A stretch of DNA of 64,000 bases from Chrysomallon squamiferum (lineage: Eukaryota > Mollusca > Gastropoda > Neomphalida > Peltospiridae), in assembly GCA_012295275.1 (NCBI GenBank), contig CM022676.1, positions 10,252,086 through 10,316,085 on the forward strand, given 5' to 3'. A program made the translations under genes and the position numbers. Below are positions 23,701-34,493 of this stretch, piece by piece (position 1 is the stretch's first letter; each line of letters opens with the position of its first letter). The notes under the pieces are model-generated. The model worked only from the letters and a program-made list of their open reading frames with translations. It was not told the DNA's origin and ran no database searches.

Positions 23701-26700
23701 GTAGTCCAGATCTCTAGTACTAGCTCAACTGGTCCAATATTTTTGGAGACAAGGGCTCCCAAAGTTTGTCATTTTACCAAAAAAAAGGGCATGATTTTGA
23801 TGACATTGATGTCATTGGAAAGCTAATGTGATAAGAATTCCAAATCTGTCATTACTTTCTTGAAAGCTGGATTTCGATAACCCCTCGACCTTGAATTTGA
23901 CTTACATCAGACTTTAAGATCATGTTATAACTAAAAGGGTTAAAATACTGAAACAAAAAAAACAAAAAAAAAAATATTTCAAATTTAAAAATAATTTAAA
24001 AAAAAAAGAAGAATAAAACAGATGAAAAACTGAATAAATTTTAAAAAAACATTCTTAAAAATACTCAACCATTTGATTCTAGAATCATTACCTCTTTTCA
24101 AAATTTTTAGTAAATATTATTTCAGATTCACCACTTCTGAACATTACACCTGCAACAGTGGTTGTCAGGGAAAAGAGCCAATTCTCACTGCAGTGTAACT
24201 GGGATGCCCAGCCTGCTATTTGGAAAATTAAATGGTTTCATGAAACTGACAACGGCAGTGTTGAGATAAGGTCTCTTCACGCAAAATACGACTTCAAGGG
24301 ACGTAATCGCAAAAACCCGAGTCCGTTGTATGTATCTCGTGTAAAGATGAACGACTCTGGCATCTACACTTGCTATGGAATTAACGAGAAGGGCACAGCT
24401 TACTCCAAAAACAAGGCTGAAGTGACCGTTCAGTGTAAGTATGTAGAAAACACTGTACGTTGCAGAACAACTGAACGTTTCTAGGTGTATACTGACTACT
24501 GTAGGATTTAAATAGGTGAGGCACTTGAGATGTTTGTTGTAAGCAGTTATAAATAAAAAGTATAAAAGTTGACGTGCTTGTAAGCAGGTTTTAAATAAGT
24601 ATAAGAGTTGAGGTGTTAATAAGTGTAGGTTTTTAATAGGTGCAGCAGTTGAGGTGTTTATAAGTGTAGGTTCTAAATAGATGCAACACGTGAGATGTTT
24701 GTATGTGTAGGTTTTAAATAGGTGCAGCAAGTGAGATGTTTGTAAGTGTAGGTTTTAAATAGGTGCAGCAATTGAGATGTTTGTAAGTGTTGGTTTTAAA
24801 CAGGTGCAGCAAGTGAGATGTTTGTAAGTGTAGGTTTTAAATAGGTGCAGCAGCTGAAGTCTGATACATCTTTTAGTCATTGAGTTCTGTGTTTGATCTG
24901 GTGTCTGTCCATTGAATTAAGTGTGATGTTTATTCATTAAATATGGTTTATTCATTAGATATATTCATTCATTCATTCAGTGTGATGTTTATTAATTAAA
25001 TGATGTTTATTTATTAATTATTCATCCTTTAAATGTGATGTTTTATTCATCCACTCAATGTGATTATTCATTATGTATGTTTATTAATTAAATCTTTATT
25101 TATTCATTAAATGTTATGTTTATTAAATATGTTTACTTAATCATTAAATATGATGTTTATTCATTCATTAAATATGATGCATATTATTTTATTTATTTAT
25201 TTATTCACTGAACAGGTTGTGGTATTTTTATTCCATAAATATATGTTGTGTATTTATTTATTAAATGAGATATGGTTTCTTGATCACTATTCATGCATAC
25301 CAAAATAATGGATATTTTTCACTAATTGTGATATGGTGATTCATCTTGTATGATGTGTTTATTCAAACTGTGTAGTTATTCATCAAGAATATGCTTATTA
25401 AAGTATAATATGCCATACATATTATACATTTGTTAATCTGATGTTTGATTTATTTATTTATTTATTTATTATTATTATTATTATTGTTGTTGTTGTGTAG
25501 AATTACGGATTTATATATTAAGGCTGATCTGGAGCATGATATTAATTTGTTTATTCATTTATTTATTCGTTAAGATTACCCAAGAACTAATGAAAAATAC
25601 AGCAAGATTGATGCCATTTTTGGATGGTTGTTTCAGTGTATTTTATTAATTAATTTGTTTATTCATTCAGTCTACCCAAGGCCAATTAGGAAATACACCA
25701 AGATTATTGTCCATGGTGGAAAGAAAGTAAAACTGAAATGTCCTGTGTTTGCTGTCCCACCTGACATGAATTACACCTGGAAGTACAAACTGTACTTTAT
25801 GAAGGAACAAACTGAAACAATACAGGTTGAAACAGGACCTCTTGGTAAAGGATTTGGACTTTATACCTGTGTGGCAATGAACATGATAGGAAAATCAGAA
25901 AATGTGTATCTTCACATTATTGGTATTTCTAAAATAAATTATTTGGCGTCTCTCTCTGTCTGTCTGTCTGTCCAACTATCTATATGTCTGTCTGTAGTCT
26001 GTCCACCAACTATCTGTATGTTTATCTAGTTTTCTTTTTGTCCATATAATAACAACCTCTCTCTCTCTCCCTCTCCTCTCCTCCCCCTCCCTCCCTCCCT
26101 CTCTCTCTATGCCTTAAATTTTCAATATCCCTTATCTGAAATCAGGAAATTAAATATTATATTACAGAAAAAGAATCGGATGTTAACAAGAGTACCAGTT
26201 ATAGTGACTTGCACCGAAACAAAACAGGTAACTTCTTTTTAATTTTTTTTAAATTACAACATTGTACTTGGAACTGTACACAAAAGGTACAAACACACAC
26301 ACACACACAGACAAACATGTAAAAGCATAGGCATACATACACATACATTTGTGTGTGTGTGTGTGTGTGTGTTTAATTATACTCCCCACTGATATATTCA
26401 TGCCCCCACTTTATCAAAATGAAGGACTGTTTAAGAACTATTACATAATTCGAAGACTAAAAAAAGTTTTTATTTCTATTAATACTTTTATTTGGAAACA
26501 TTACAACCTCACTATTCAAAAACTGCATGATCTTCATTAAATTTTTTATAAATAAAAATGTCACATGACTCAATAAAGAACATCCCCCCACCCTCTGTTT
26601 CTCTTCCCTTGTGTCCTGTACTGCAAAACACACATCTGTGCATGGGTTACTAAGTGAAAAACAAACAGCTCATGTAGGTCTTCAGAAAAAAAGTGAAGAG

Positions 26701-29700
26701 CAAGAATGCAGGCTAATGCAAATTATTTTTTGTTATATTTACTTATTAATTCATTTTAAATATTTGTTTATTATTTATTTTTATATATATATATATTTTT
26801 TTTTTTTAAATGTTTATTTATTAATGATTTATTATTATTATTTATTTATGGTTACATTTTAAATCTTTTTTTAACAATTAAAAAATCAGTCATTCTGTTA
26901 ATGTTATAAAAATCAATCAAATATACTTGTTGTTTATCAATTCTTATCAATATATTATTTTTTATTATTCAAGTAAGTTTTCCTTTTTTTCATTAACAAT
27001 CATAAAAATCTATTATTATTATTATTATAGTTATTAGTGGTATGTATGTGTGTATATATATATATATCTGATAATCATAAAAATGTATCATTCTATTTTT
27101 CAGAAAGTTATTGGTCTGAAAAATATCATATACACTTATGTCTTTTCTACTTTTTTTTTTTCTTATTATTATTCTGTCAGTTTTATTTGATTTTATTCAC
27201 TTTTTATTTATTTTTAATTTTTTTAATTTTTTTTTTTCCCATTGATAGCAAACGTTAATCACATACATTTGTCCATTATTCAGATGAATATGAATATGGA
27301 TTTCTAGATTCATTCAGAGGCCATTTTGGAACAAATGTAAAATTTCTTATTGTGTTTCAGTATTATTATTGTTATTATTTTTTGCATTAGTGTTAATGTT
27401 TTTATTATCATTATACCCCTATCATTGGGATATAATTTTTTTTTTTTAATTATTGTTATTGTTACTGTTATTATTGTTGGTATTATTTATTATTACTATT
27501 ATTTATATCATTACTATTATTGTTATTTATTATTATCATTATTGTTGTTATCATTGGTATTATTATTTTTATTATTATTATTAATATTATTACTATTGTT
27601 GTATTGTATTGTTGTTATTTTAGTTACAATGGAATTGTGCTGATACTCTTAGAAATCAATATAAATGGAATGTTATTATATTATTATTATTGAGGTTTTT
27701 CTTCAAATGTTTTGTCTTTTTATGTTTTTGTTGTTAATATTAATAATGTCATTTGTATTATTATTATTATTATTGTTGTTATTATTCTTATTATTATTGT
27801 TTATTGTTATTGTTATTCTTGTTGTTGTTACTATTATGGTTTGTTATGATTTCTATTTTTTATTATTACTGTTGTAATACTGGTCTTATTATTGTTGTTG
27901 TTGTTATTATTGATAGTGTTTTTATTGTTATTTTTATTACTGATGTTGTTATTATATTATTATTGTTGATGTTGCTTTTGTTGTTATTTTAATTGTCATT
28001 GTTGTTATTTTAATTGCAGTTGTTGTTATTGGTGATGATGTATATATTGTTTTTGCTTACAGACAAAAAGGGAGATAACAAAACAAATGAGATTATATAT
28101 GAAGGTGATTTGATTAATATTCTCAGTACAGTCTATTAGTTACACTTGTCCACTGAAACAAGTCACAAAAGCAAGCAAAACCAGTCAAAACAACACTGAT
28201 CCATTGAAACCAGTCACAAAAGCACACAAAACCAATCAAAACGAGAATCAATCACGTTAATAATTAGTCACATTCATTACACAATCTTAGCCATTCGTAT
28301 ACCAAAATCTGTGATATTAATACACAAAAATTAGTTACTTTAATACAGCTGTTTTATTAACTTTATCTTCTGACATTGTCAGAACCTATGACAGAGATAG
28401 ACAATTGAAATCATTGGCTAGTAAACAAAATTAGCTGCTTTACTAACATTTGCTTCATCTTCTGTCCTTGTCAGATCCTATGACAGAGACAGACAATTGA
28501 AAGCATTGGCTAGTAAACAAAATTAACTGCTTTATTAATGCTTGCTTTATCTTCTGTTCTTGTCAGATCCTTTGGACAGAGATGCACAATTGAAATCATT
28601 GGCTAGTAAACTTTCTCAGTCGCTGTCTGGAGTGAAATGGTGGGTGATAGCTGCAGCAATAGTGGGGCCTATCTGTTTTATAGTTTTGACTTATGGAGGA
28701 TATCGGTTTTACAAAAAATGTAAGTTTTAAAAAAGTATTACTTTAAATATTGTTCCTTTTTTTTCTTTCTTTTTTTTGGACATGTAAGGTGTAAGTTTTA
28801 AAAAAAATATTGTGTTAAAGATTGTTTTGTTTGCATGTAAGATGTAAGTTTCAAAATGAATTACATTAAAAAAGTTGTTTGAATGTAAAATGTCAGTTTT
28901 CAAAAATATTATATTACAAAAGCTGTTTGAAAATAACCTGCAAGTTTTAAAAAAGTATTAGATTAAAAATATTGTTTGAATTTAAAATGTCAGTTTTAAA
29001 AATGTATGACATAAAAAATTGTCATTTTAAAACTATATAAATGTGCTTGTAATTATGTCATTTTTACCTCATGCAAAGTAAAACAAGTGTTATTTTTATC
29101 TTTTGCAGACTATAACAGGTGTTTATATCTTATACAAACTATTTTTTTTTGTCTACATACTATAATAAGTGTTATTTTTATCTCTTGTCGAGTGTAAGAA
29201 ATGTTATGTTTATCATATTCAAACAGAGACATGTCAATTTTATCATCTGCAGACAGATGTTGTTTTAATCTTGTACAGACAGAACAAAAGTGTTGTTGCA
29301 TTTTTATCTTATACAAACTATGATTATTATCTTTATCTCCAACATGTTAAAATAATATAACTTTTAATTCGCATAGCCTGTGACTGTTATTAATATCTCC
29401 TTTGTACTGTGTAAAGAGATAGTTTTGTCTTATCCACACTATCATTGTTATTTGTGTCTTCTATTCTGTATTATTATCTTTTACATTCTACAATAATATT
29501 ACTTTTTAACTCCTGAAGACTATCATTCTTGCATTTATCTCCTACAAACTATGACTGTTATTTTTAATTTCTATTTACAATAACTATTGCTATTTTTATT
29601 CTGTATATTGTCTTATTATTATTGTTGGTTCTCTGGGTTTTTTGTAGGACATACTGTAGGCTTTGATTTTTATTTTCATCTCCTTTAAACTGTTATTTTT

Positions 29701-30416
29701 AATTTTATACACACTACAATAACAATTTTATCCTATAATGTTATACAGTTGTTTTAGGTTTTTTTAACTTACAAAGACACTGTATTATATAGTTGATTTT
29801 TTAATTGTTTTTATATCTTACATAGATGAATTGTAAGTTATGATTGTTATTTTCATCTTTTAGAAACTATGAATGGTTAATTTTTATTTCACATGTAGTT
29901 TAATTCGTTGTTTTTTTCTGTTTTTTTTTCAACTCTTACACAGACAAACTGGAGAAGCAGAAGAAAGCAGATCGTGGGGGAGAGTCGAGTGATAGCTTTG
30001 AGGAAAGTAGTGAATCAAAGTCTAGCGAAGTTGAGGGAACAGAAAATGAGTCAGCAGAAGCTAAACCAACAGAAGCTAAGCCAACACCAGCTATGCCAAT
30101 ACTAGCTAAGCCAATACAAGCTAGGCCAAAACCAGCTAATCCGTTACTAGCTAAGCTGTTACAAGCTAAGACGACACCAGCTAAGCCAACAGAAGCTAAT
30201 CCAACAGAAGACAAGCCGACAGAAGCTATTCCAACAGAAGACAAGCCGGCAGAAGACAAGCCAGCAGAAGACAAGCCATCAGGTTCAAGTATTAAGAAGG
30301 GCCAAAGCGAAGCAGAGGTGATCAAAGAGGTGAAGTCGGTGAAATCAGTTGCGTCCCAGAAAAGCACTGTACTGAAGAAAAACCGTGTGTCAAATGCTCC
30401 TGACGAAGACAACTAA
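18540..30416 (+). CDS. Gene C: IgSF type I membrane protein, 5 Ig domains, KP-rich tail, complete
   Basis: Coding exons 18556-18616, 19104-19394, 21262-21570, 22054-22353, 24126-24434, 25671-25922, 26168-26227, 28063-28104, 28567-28719 and 29944-30416; 2250 nt, 749 aa, every intron phase 1. Order: signal peptide from MKFFRLFSC; five Ig domains; stalk of two mini-exons with N-glycosylation sequons; TM WWVIAAAIVGPICFIVLTYG; cytoplasmic tail of about 157 aa with acidic/Ser-rich start (SSDSFEESSESKSSEVE) and about 14 five-residue KPTEA-type repeats. Expected at the plasma membrane; adhesion or recognition is inferred from family only. Shares promoter block and noncoding-exon plan with gene B, but its Ig domains are more diverged. 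A candidate polyadenylation signal AATAAA lies 20 nt after the stop (30436). Confidence 0.88.
19104..19394 (+). CDS. Gene C Ig domain 1 exon
   Basis: Acceptor tcttccacag and donor GAAT|gtaagt; 291 nt, phase 1. NFLCKDD, LDIWFEL and ILMCLGK supply Cys, Trp and Cys. An extra Cys is in FRCIG. Confidence 0.83.
20660..21135 (+). repeat. TG microsatellite and acagtttatat minisatellite before Ig2
   Basis: TG run near 20666-20699, then about 15 units of 25-30 bp of the type ttttacagtttatatacata, each with an AG preceded by a T-rich stretch like an acceptor. A (GACA)n run follows near 21126-21153. Confidence 0.8.
21262..21570 (+). CDS. Gene C Ig domain 2 exon (I-set)
   Basis: Acceptor acacttttcag and donor GAAA|gtgagt; 309 nt, phase 1. 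VVIQCNYE and DAGTYYCVAEN are I-set-like, but the core Trp position holds Phe (HVFFFKRDD). The exon is visibly more GC-rich than its neighbours. Confidence 0.88.
21670..22053 (+). repeat. Array of acceptor-like units ending at the real Ig3 acceptor
   Basis: About ten units spaced about 30 bp apart, each like acaatttcagttcatccaag. The last, ctacttcag|TTCGTCC, is the functional acceptor at 22053. Several upstream units (near 21677, 21886 and 21982) look equally good as acceptors. Confidence 0.85.
22054..22353 (+). CDS. Gene C Ig domain 3 exon
   Basis: 300 nt, phase 1, donor GGAT|gtgagt. FTCSFTL, IRWVKIA and DTDNYTCEIVN give Cys, Trp and the Tyr-corner Cys. Sequons NDT and NYT. Confidence 0.88.
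22333..22680 (+). repeat. Copies spanning the Ig3 donor site
   Basis: The exon end TATTTAAGAGTCTG...GGAT plus intron start gtgagt... recurs as TATTTAAAAGACTG...GGGTgtaagt (22481-22506), TATTTAAGAATGTG...AGATgtaagg (about 22559-22586) and TATTTAAGTGTAGGATctaagt (about 22591-22613). Copies two and four also keep the downstream ttttatcttgt...ttttggtggg. Confidence 0.85.
22800..23310 (+). repeat. 22-bp minisatellite in gene C intron
   Basis: About 22 units of the type atgggctaaataggtatgta, some with higher-order duplication (23080-23200 resembles 23200-23310). Confidence 0.85.
23311..24125 (+). other. Gene C intron remainder before Ig4
   Basis: TG-rich stretch to about 23550, then about 400 bp of mixed-composition sequence (23560-23945) that may be an old interspersed repeat, then poly-A-rich DNA up to the acceptor. 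No coding signal is seen. Confidence 0.4.
24126..24434 (+). CDS. Gene C Ig domain 4 exon
   Basis: Acceptor tattatttcag and donor CAGT|gtaagt; 309 nt, phase 1. FSLQCNWD, IKWFHET and DSGIYTCYGIN give Cys, Trp and DSGxYxC. Sequons NIT and NDS. Confidence 0.88.
24490..25400 (+). repeat. Two minisatellites in the intron before Ig5
   Basis: About 24490-24860: eight units of about 48 bp with gtgtaggttttaaataggtg and tgagatgtttgtaa, giving repeated TTTgtaagtg donor-like strings. About 24930-25400: degenerate tcattaaatatgatgtttat units. Confidence 0.8.
25496..25575 (+). repeat. Dispersed repeat, copy 1 (copy 2 at 46112-46191)
   Basis: About 80 bp, tgtagaattacggatttata ... attaatttgtttattcattt, preceded by an (ATT)n run. 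Only about five mismatches to 46112-46191 in the calponin intron, which also follows (ATT)n. Likely the tail of an interspersed element. Confidence 0.8.
25575..25627 (+). pseudogene. Degenerate copy of the Ig5 exon start
   Basis: attacccaag, aaatacagcaagatt and the following bases match the first 52 nt of the Ig5 exon (25671 on) at a spacing of 96 bp, preceded by an AG (cgttaag). Identity is about 70 percent by eye. Frame and domain are not kept. Confidence 0.6.
25671..25922 (+). CDS. Gene C Ig domain 5 exon (short)
   Basis: Acceptor tattcattcag and donor ATTG|gtattt; 252 nt, phase 1. VKLKCPVF, YTWKYKL and GLYTCVAMN are clear, but the middle of the domain is about 15-20 residues shorter than in Ig1-Ig4, so strands may be missing. 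Sequon NYT. Confidence 0.85.
26168..26227 (+). CDS. Gene C stalk exon 1
   Basis: 60 nt between atattacag and ACAG|gtaact, phase 1. Polar, about EKESDVNKSTSYSDLHRNKT, with sequons NKS and NKT. Confidence 0.72.
26228..28062 (+). other. Gene C intron: pyrimidine/TTA-rich low-complexity DNA
   Basis: AC and TG microsatellites near 26295-26370. From about 27340 to 28020 it is an imperfect TTA/TTG trinucleotide tract, which explains the Leu/Tyr/Val-rich open frames there. No exon is supported. Confidence 0.6.
28063..28104 (+). CDS. Gene C stalk exon 2
   Basis: 42 nt between tttgcttacag and GAAG|gtgatt, phase 1, about DKKGDNKTNEIIYE; sequon NKT. Small exon with a moderate donor. Confidence 0.65.
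28331..28611 (+). repeat. Three 92-bp copies across the TM-exon acceptor
   Basis: The exon start (28567-28611, ...CAATTGAAATCATTGGCTAG) and the preceding ctttatcttctg...cttgtcag recur at 28475 and 28383, exactly 92 bp apart each time. The two upstream copies lack one base (CCTATGACAG against CCTTTGGACAG) and hit TGA after AGACAAT, so only the third codes. Confidence 0.93.
28567..28719 (+). CDS. Gene C transmembrane exon
   Basis: 153 nt, phase 1, donor AAAT|gtaagt. Juxtamembrane DPLDRDAQLKSLASKLSQSL, then WWVIAAAIVGPICFIVLTYG and a basic YRFYKK stop-transfer. Confidence 0.88.
28711..29040 (+). repeat. Copies spanning the TM-exon donor
   Basis: AATgtaagttttaaaaaagt, covering the real donor, recurs near 28789, 28843, 28888, 28937 and 28984 in units of about 50-70 bp. 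Copies near 28789 and 28843 keep a full GTAAGTTT donor. Confidence 0.8.
29090..29943 (+). repeat. Degenerate acceptor-like array before the tail exon
   Basis: Repeated motifs such as atctgcagacagatg, cttgtacagacagaac and atctcctacaaactatgact resemble the real acceptor and exon start (ctcttacacag|ACAAACTGG). Units are about 50-60 bp and strongly decayed after about 29600. Confidence 0.6.
29944..30416 (+). CDS. Gene C cytoplasmic tail exon with 15-bp coding repeat
   Basis: Tyr codon split at the junction, then KLEKQKKADRGGESS, an acidic Ser-rich block, and from about 30055 to 30285 a 15-bp minisatellite (gctaagccaacagaa type) coding KPTEA, KPTPA, KPIQA, KPAED and relatives. It ends with a Lys/Ser-rich stretch, KKNRVSNAPDEDN and TAA 30414-30416. 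Confidence 0.87.
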
Positions 30417-30870
30417 CTGTATTTAACAGAACAAAAATAAATTCAGTCAAACAGCTCGTCACTGCTTTAAAATGATCTCTGGTACGTAAAGGTGATGTCA
30501 AAATTGTTCTCTCGTTCTCTTGATGTGGAAGTTGTACTGACAGAGATGTCAAAACTGTGTTTGCAGAAGTGATGTCAGAATTGTACTCACAGTATCAGTG
30601 TCAAAATTGTACTCACAATGTCAGTGTCAAAATTGTACTCACAGAGATGTGAAAGCTATGATGTCAACTTGCAGAAACTACATCAAAACTGTACTCATTG
30701 TTAATGTCAAAGTTTGTACTTGCAGAAGTGACATCAAAATTGTACTCACAGTGCTGATGTCAGAATTGTACTCACAGAGAGGTCAAAATTGCATTCACAG
30801 AGTTGAAGTCAAAACTGTAGTCACAGTACTGACATCAAAACAATACTCACAGAAGTGACATGAAAAATTG
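30417..30870 (+). repeat. Gene C 3' flank with tactcacag minisatellite
   Basis: AATAAA at 30436, then from about 30520 some ten units of about 33 bp of the type gatgtcaaaattgtactcac. Probably just outside or at the end of the 3' UTR. Confidence 0.7.
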
Positions 30871-30939
30871 AATGATAAGGTTTAAATATTCGTTTTAAGC
30901 TAATTTCCAAAAATTGTTTACCAGCAATAATGTGTAACA

Positions 30940-31623
30940 GAAAGTTTGATTTGAATTGTTTATTCCATTTGAGAAAGAATATTAATTTGCTTACCCAGTT
31001 TATGAAAGAATTTTAAATTTGTTTACTCAGTTTATGAACCAGTATTAAATTTATTTATTTGGTTTAAGAAAGAATATTAATTTTTATTTACTTAATTTAT
31101 GAGGAAATATTAATTTTGTTTACTTTAATTATGAAATAATATTAAATTTATTTACTTGATTTATGAAAGAATATTATTTACCCAATTTTGAAATAATATT
31201 AATTTTGTTTACTTAGTTTATGAAAGAATAATAGATTTGTTTACTTGAATTATGAAATAATAATGTTGTTTACAAAATTTATAAAATAATATTAATTTTG
31301 TTTACTTGAATTATGAAATAGTATTAAATTTGTTTGCTTGATTTGTGAAATAATAATGTTGTTAAATAATTTATGAAAGAATATTACATTTGATTACTCA
31401 GTTAACAAAGGAATGTTAAATATTGTTTACTATTTAATTTCCAGTATTGTGTTTAGTTACAGGCATGCCTTCAGTAACATTCTTTTTTTTTTTTTTTTTT
31501 ATAAATAAGAATAATAATGTTAGTTCTATTAAATTATTTAGCAGATACAATTTCTCTTACGATTAAACAATAACATTACTATTTAATTACTAATGTTCAT
31601 TTAGATTTTGCCATGTTTTACTG

Positions 31624-31656
<33 letters not shown>

Positions 31657-32165
31657 ACAAATAAATATGCTTTTCTCACCTCTGTTAAATTATTTAGCAG
31701 ATATAATCTCTCTTATGAAAAAAACAGTTACGTTTACTTAATTAACTATATTGAATTTTCAAACCATCATGTTTTTAATTATTTTCTTTCATAAAAAGTA
31801 AACAGTCTTACTTCTAGTGAATAGATATAATCTATATTACGAAACAACCAGTAATTTTTCTATATAGTGATAAACATTTATTTAGATATTATCATATTTT
31901 CATTGATCTAATTTTATATATATATATATATATAAAATAATGATAATAATCTTACTTTTAATGAATTATTTATCAGGTAAAATCTGTATTACAAAACAGT
32001 CACTAACTTTACTATTCAGTGATAAATGTTTATTTAGATATCGTCATGTTTTCAATGATATATATAATTCTTATATAAAGTATAAATATAGATAAGTATA
32101 ATTATCTTACTTCATGTAATCTATCTCGTGGGAAATAATAAAAAAATAACATTTAATTAGCAGTT
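30940..32165. repeat. Two minisatellite blocks downstream of gene C
   Basis: About 30940-31460: about 12 units of about 42 bp (tttgtttacttgatttatga, aataatatta). About 31500-32165: about five units of about 120-135 bp carrying ttaaattatttagcagatat, acaaaacagtcacta and a trailing ATT or TA run. Confidence 0.75.
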
Positions 32166-33092
32166 TGAATATTTTATGCTAATCAGTTGTCTTTGTTGAA
32201 TGATAATAATAAATTATGATTGGTTTACATAAATTATGATAATAAGGTGATGTTTGCTGAACTGTTCAGCATTATGATAATAAGTTCTATTCAGAATTTG
32301 ATAAACAAAAGTGGTCTGATTTATAAAATACAAAATCCATTTTAGTTATCAGAACTGATTTTTAAAATAAATTAATTATGAACCATTCAGCAAAATCTTA
32401 ACTTATGATAAACTACATTCAAAATGAAATAAATATAAGTTGTTTGATGCATAAAAGATTTCTGTTTAATGGTCAGTGTTAATTTTGGGTATACCAAAAT
32501 TGTATACTAAACTAGATATATGTAGATTCTAATATGAATTTTGATGCATATTCAGAAACCAGTGTATCAAGTGGTAACTAATTATTGTGTTTATATTTCT
32601 GTTAAAAGAAATATTGTTACAAATACATTAATACTGTGTTCACTTATAAATTGTTTCTAATGAATATTTATATTTAAATGTAGATACAATTTCGTATTTA
32701 GTGCTGTTACAATTGTTTCTAATCAGCATTTATTTATTCAGAGTAAATAAAATTTCATATTTAATGTTGATATTTATGTTTGACTTCTGTTTTCATTTGA
32801 CATTCATGTTTGTTTGTAAATTATAGTGTTTAAAACATCTTTTTGATTTAATTTTATTACTCTGTTATTTATTAGAGGTTAAATTATTAGTTTAAGAATA
32901 ATAATGTTAGTTCAGTCAAAAAGTAAACCAGTTATTTCATACAAGAAATGATAGCACGTATAAATTTTGTCAGATTCTGAGAATATTATATTTAAAATAT
33001 AGTAACAAAAATAATAATAATAATAATAATACTAACAATAATTTAAAAAAACAACAATAACAAACAATACTACGATGATGACGATGACGATG

Positions 33093-33141
<49 letters not shown>

Positions 33142-33663
33142 TAACAATGGTAGCAATGGCAATAATTAATAAATAAATAAATAAATTCAAAAAGATTATC
33201 ATAATGAACGAGCAACAACATCTTAAAAGAAAGGAAATTTCACCACTTCATGCAAAAAATAACGTGCCCATTACGTTGTAAATAATTAAAGACCGCAACA
33301 CTATGCTGTATAGTATACACTCGGTCGATATAATTACAGGAAGAAACAGTAAAATGTAGAAACGTTTCGAAAAGTAAGTTATTTCAGACTGTTACTATAA
33401 ATAAACATAATATTACTGTTCAGCTGCCAGTTCTGCTTTCATTTAAATAATTATTTGACACATAAATAAAATAAAAACGATTACCTTTCTCGAATTCCAA
33501 AACCCCATCTGTACTCGACGTCTGCTATCGTGACGTAAATAAATTGTTAAACAAATGAATACCGATTAAGAACGAAGTTTGTCGAACATTGCCGAGATTA
33601 AAAACGAAATCATAGCATTGCTTATTGACTATTTAAACTGAACTGCTGCTGCTTTTATTCTTG

Positions 33664-33721
<58 letters not shown>

Positions 33722-33860
33722 AACAAATAACTACTACAAATAATAATAATAATAATAATAATAAAAGATAAGAAATAACATGAGTTACTGAAAAAACTTA
33801 ACTGGAAAGAAACCAATAGTTTTAATTATAAATATAATTATTAAATCGATTCTATAGAAG
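32166..33860. other. Intergenic between C and D
   Basis: AT-rich DNA with (TAA)n at about 33016-33140 and (CTA)n at about 33665-33720. The 33480-33610 stretch is more complex (TGACGTAA near 33530), but no exon could be defined. Confidence 0.5.
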
Positions 33861-33944
33861 ATGAGTTTTAAAAAGCCTGCATTTGTTAGCTTGATTACTT
33901 TAGCTATTCTTGTAACAACAGTGGATTGCAATAATAACTCATAG
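33861..33944 (+). other. Orphan signal-peptide-like ORF
   Basis: ATG directly after an acceptor-like ctatagaag; 27 codons read MSFKKPAFVSLITLAILVTT, then VDCNNNS and TAG. It resembles the leader exons of B and C (acceptor just before ATG, hydrophobic core) but has no donor in phase. Either a relic first exon of a lost IgSF gene or a chance ORF. Confidence 0.3.
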
Positions 33945-33977
33945 TACTGGGTAGATCTTCTCAATCATAGTTATAAT

Positions 33978-33979
33978 TC

Positions 33980-34047
<68 letters not shown>

Positions 34048-34075
34048 GCTACTATACCTCCTACTACTGATAAAA
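33978..34075. repeat. (TAC)n microsatellite
   Basis: Long near-perfect TAC/CTA run (about 33979-34050), second of two such runs in 400 bp, followed by AT-rich DNA and a poly-A run at 34266-34288. Confidence 0.9.
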
Positions 34076-34379
34076 ACTATTAGTTACAAATTCACATTAA
34101 TTAAATACAGTTTATTTTTCTCAGCATTGTACAGAACATAAATAACTGCTATATTAATGGGATGAATTTTATTTGTCATACATGAGTCTAAGTTTAATCT
34201 GATAACCGTTAAATACGTCTGGGCAAAAATACATCAAGAAAAGTAATATAAATGTCTTAACGACTTAAAAAAAAAAAAAAAAAAAAAAGTTATTATTTGT
34301 GGATGTAGCTCATGGTGGACCCTTCAGATTTCCGAGATTCAGGTTTGTATTTGTTAAATTATTATTTTTGTTTGTTTGT

Positions 34380-34453
34380 CTGTCTGTTTGTTTATTTTGA
34401 TAATAAATTTATTTATTTATTTATTTATTTATTTATCTATTTTGTTTCGTTCG

Positions 34454-34493
<40 letters not shown>

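Noticed and set aside
27340-28020. Several plus-strand ORFs rich in Leu/Tyr/Val
   Set aside because: They are readings of imperfect TTA/TTG trinucleotide repeats, with no coding character.
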